NCBI GenBank assembly: GCA_013349295.1
Contig: DUZW01000005.1
Span: 54,433-118,432, forward strand
Length of the DNA: 64,000 bases
From: Deltaproteobacteria bacterium
Lineage (GTDB): Bacteria; Desulfobacterota; Desulfobulbia; Desulfobulbales; Desulfurivibrionaceae
Direction of reading: 5' to 3'
Made by a program: the position numbers and the translations under genes. This document shows positions 62,557-64,000 of this stretch, one piece after another (position 1 is the first letter of the stretch; every line of letters starts with the position of its first letter). The notes beneath the pieces were generated by a model that worked only from the letters and a program-made list of their open reading frames with translations, was not told the DNA's origin and ran no database searches.

Positions 62557-64000
62557 TCACCCTTCTTTAAGGGAAAGCGCGATCCTCTTCCGCTGGGGAT
62601 CAACCTCCAGCACCCGGACCATCACCTGCTGCCGCACCGTGACCACCTCGCCCGGCTCCTTGACATAGCGGTCGGCCAGTTGGCTGATGTGGATCAGTCC
62701 GTCCTGATGCACGCCGATATCGACAAAGGCCCCGAACTTGGTCACATTGGTGACCAACCCCGGCAGCCGCATGCCAGGCGTCAGGTCATCGATACTGTTG
62801 ATCCCCTCGCTGAAGGCAAAGGGGCTGAACCCGGCCCTTGGATCGCGGCCCGGCTTGGCAAGCTCGGCCAGGATATCGTTTAGGGTCGGCAACCCCACCC
62901 TCTCGCTGACATAACGGCTGAGCTCGATCTTCTTGCGAATCTCCGGCCGCTCGATGAGATCCCCCACCTTACAGCCGCAATCCCTGGCCATTTGTTCCAC
63001 GATCCGGTACTGCTCGGGATGGACCCCGCTGGCGTCCAGGGGATTGGCCGCACCCCGGATCCGTAAAAATCCAGCGCATTGTTCAAAAGCCTTGCCCCCC
63101 AGGCGCGGAACCTTCAGCAGCTCAGCCCGGCTTGCAAAGGGGCCGTTTTCGTTGCGGTACTTGATGATGTTTTGGGCCAGCACCGGACCCAGCCCGGAAA
63201 CATGGGCCAGCAGCTCGGCGCTGGCAGAGTTCAGCTCCACCCCCACCCGGTTGACACAGCTGGCCACCGTATCGTCCAGGCTCTTTTTCAGGGCCGCCTG
63301 ATTAACATCGTGTTGGTACTGCCCCACCCCAATGACCTTGGGGTCCAGCTTCACCAGCTCGGCCAGGGGGTCCTGCAACCTCCTGCCGATGGAAACCGAG
63401 CCGCGCACCGTCAGGTCATGGTCGGGAAATTCCAGCCGGGCGGTTTCCGAGGCGGAATAGATCGAGGCGCCGCTCTCATCCACCATGGTGATGATCATCT
63501 CGCCGGGCAGGCCCAAGCCCCTCACAAAGGTTTCGGTCTCCCTGCCGGCGGTGCCGTTGCCGACGGCAATGGCCTCGATCCGGTATTGCCTGCAGAGTTC
63601 CGCCACCACCTTGCCTGCCTCCCGGCTCTGCGCTTCGGAAAGGGTCGGGTAGATGGTGGCGTGGTGCAGGAGCTTGCCCTGTTCGTCCAGGCAGACCAGC
63701 TTGGCTCCGGTGCGAAAACCGGGGTCCAGGGCCATGACCCGCTTCCTCCCCAGAGGCGAGGCGAGGAGCAACTGCCGCAGGTTGTCGACAAAAACCTGAA
63801 TCGCCTCCTGGTCCGCCCGCTCCTTGAGCTGGGTGCGCAGTTCGTTTTCCAGCGACGGAGCAAGGAGCCGCTTGTAGCTGTCCTGAACGGCAAGATTAAC
63901 CTGCTCCGCCGCCGCCCCGCCGCCCTTGACATATCTCTTCCGCAACAGCGCAAAAGCCTCCTCTTCCGGGGGGCGCACCGCCAGGGTCAGCACCTTTTCG
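62557..64000 (-). CDS. tex: RNA-binding transcription accessory protein Tex, C-terminal part (cut by window edge)
   Basis: The frame continues past the right edge, so only about the last 480 residues are seen. Present are the RuvC/YqgF-like domain (VMALDPGFRTGAKLVCLDEQ), the helix-hairpin-helix region (HVSGLGPVLAQNIIKYRNEN) and a C-terminal S1 domain (GLVTNVTKFGAFVDIGVHQD). Tex binds nucleic acids and affects transcription in several bacteria. It ends with a dispersed repeat. Confidence 0.95.
   Translation of the reverse strand, partial: EKVLTLAVRPPEEEAFALLRKRYVKGGGAAAEQVNLAVQDSYKRLLAPSLENELRTQLKERADQEAIQVFVDNLRQLLLASPLGRKRVMALDPGFRTGAKLVCLDEQGKLLHHATIYPTLSEAQSREAGKVVAELCRQYRIEAIAVGNGTAGRETETFVRGLGLPGEMIITMVDESGASIYSASETARLEFPDHDLTVRGSVSIGRRLQDPLAELVKLDPKVIGVGQYQHDVNQAALKKSLDDTVASCVNRVGVELNSASAELLAHVSGLGPVLAQNIIKYRNENGPFASRAELLKVPRLGGKAFEQCAGFLRIRGAANPLDASGVHPEQYRIVEQMARDCGCKVGDLIERPEIRKKIELSRYVSERVGLPTLNDILAELAKPGRDPRAGFSPFAFSEGINSIDDLTPGMRLPGLVTNVTKFGAFVDIGVHQDGLIHISQLADRYVKEPGEVVTVRQQVMVRVLEVDPQRKRIALSLKEG

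Overview
The window looks like a chromosomal stretch from an anaerobic, GC-rich delta-type proteobacterium, most likely Desulfobacterota of the Desulfobulbales kind. This placement is inferred from gene content: a system II cytochrome c maturation pair (ResB/CcsA) beside a small triheme c7 cytochrome, a NrfD-type quinol complex with a Tat-exported ferredoxin and a triheme cytochrome, and many histidine kinases, HD-GYP and HDOD proteins. No 16S gene is present, so it was not tested. Genes are dense, mostly in short operons with ATGA-type overlaps. There is no CRISPR array, IS element or rRNA.

Layout. 1-508: the edge of a GH108 lysozyme-like gene and a small ORF. 771-5793: ispG, proS and a RelA/SpoT homologue whose hydrolase motifs are destroyed. 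5945-6139: rpmB. 6595-9255: resB, ccsA, c7 cytochrome. 9430-12738 (minus): ferredoxin, triheme cytochrome, NrfD-like subunit and a MerR regulator. 13367-20590: PBP1A, CBS-ACT protein, PabB-PabC fusion, CBS protein, Nnr. 20587-23814: a large hybrid kinase.

24080-31114: an intact tRNA-Arg(CCU) lies about 7 kb from a displaced copy of its 3' half. Between them are an HDOD protein, an HD-GYP regulator, a response regulator, a histidine kinase and a decayed second kinase. This looks like an old tRNA-targeted insertion that has lost its integrase. 31214-33340 is a lemA/TPM operon. 33649-35198 is a two-gene ars-like operon with a clear promoter and a perfect inverted-repeat operator. 35571-37553 is a DEAD-box helicase with a structured leader.

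37746-58343 is dominated by phosphate physiology. phoR stands at the left and pstS-pstC-pstA-pstB-phoU-phoB at the right. Between them lie a three-gene cassette (an unrecognised 798-aa protein, a phosphatidylserine decarboxylase homologue, an Lgt-family membrane protein), a c-di-GMP protein, a chemoreceptor and a porin. The promoters of phoR, the cassette and pstS share one architecture: two CTRAC-like half-sites 11 bp apart, then exactly 10 bp, then a -10 hexamer. A weaker version precedes the porin. I read this as a local PhoB box, which would put the unknown cassette in the phosphate-starvation regulon. The pstS leader and the helicase leader also contain related RNA folds with apparent compensatory changes.

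58373-64000 (minus): adenine deaminase, a spermidine-synthase-like protein, YwbE, a small conserved protein, a methyltransferase and the C-terminal part of Tex.

Best candidates for something undescribed: the Pho-linked cassette at 39962-44489, the paired leader RNAs, and the tRNA-flanked signalling island.
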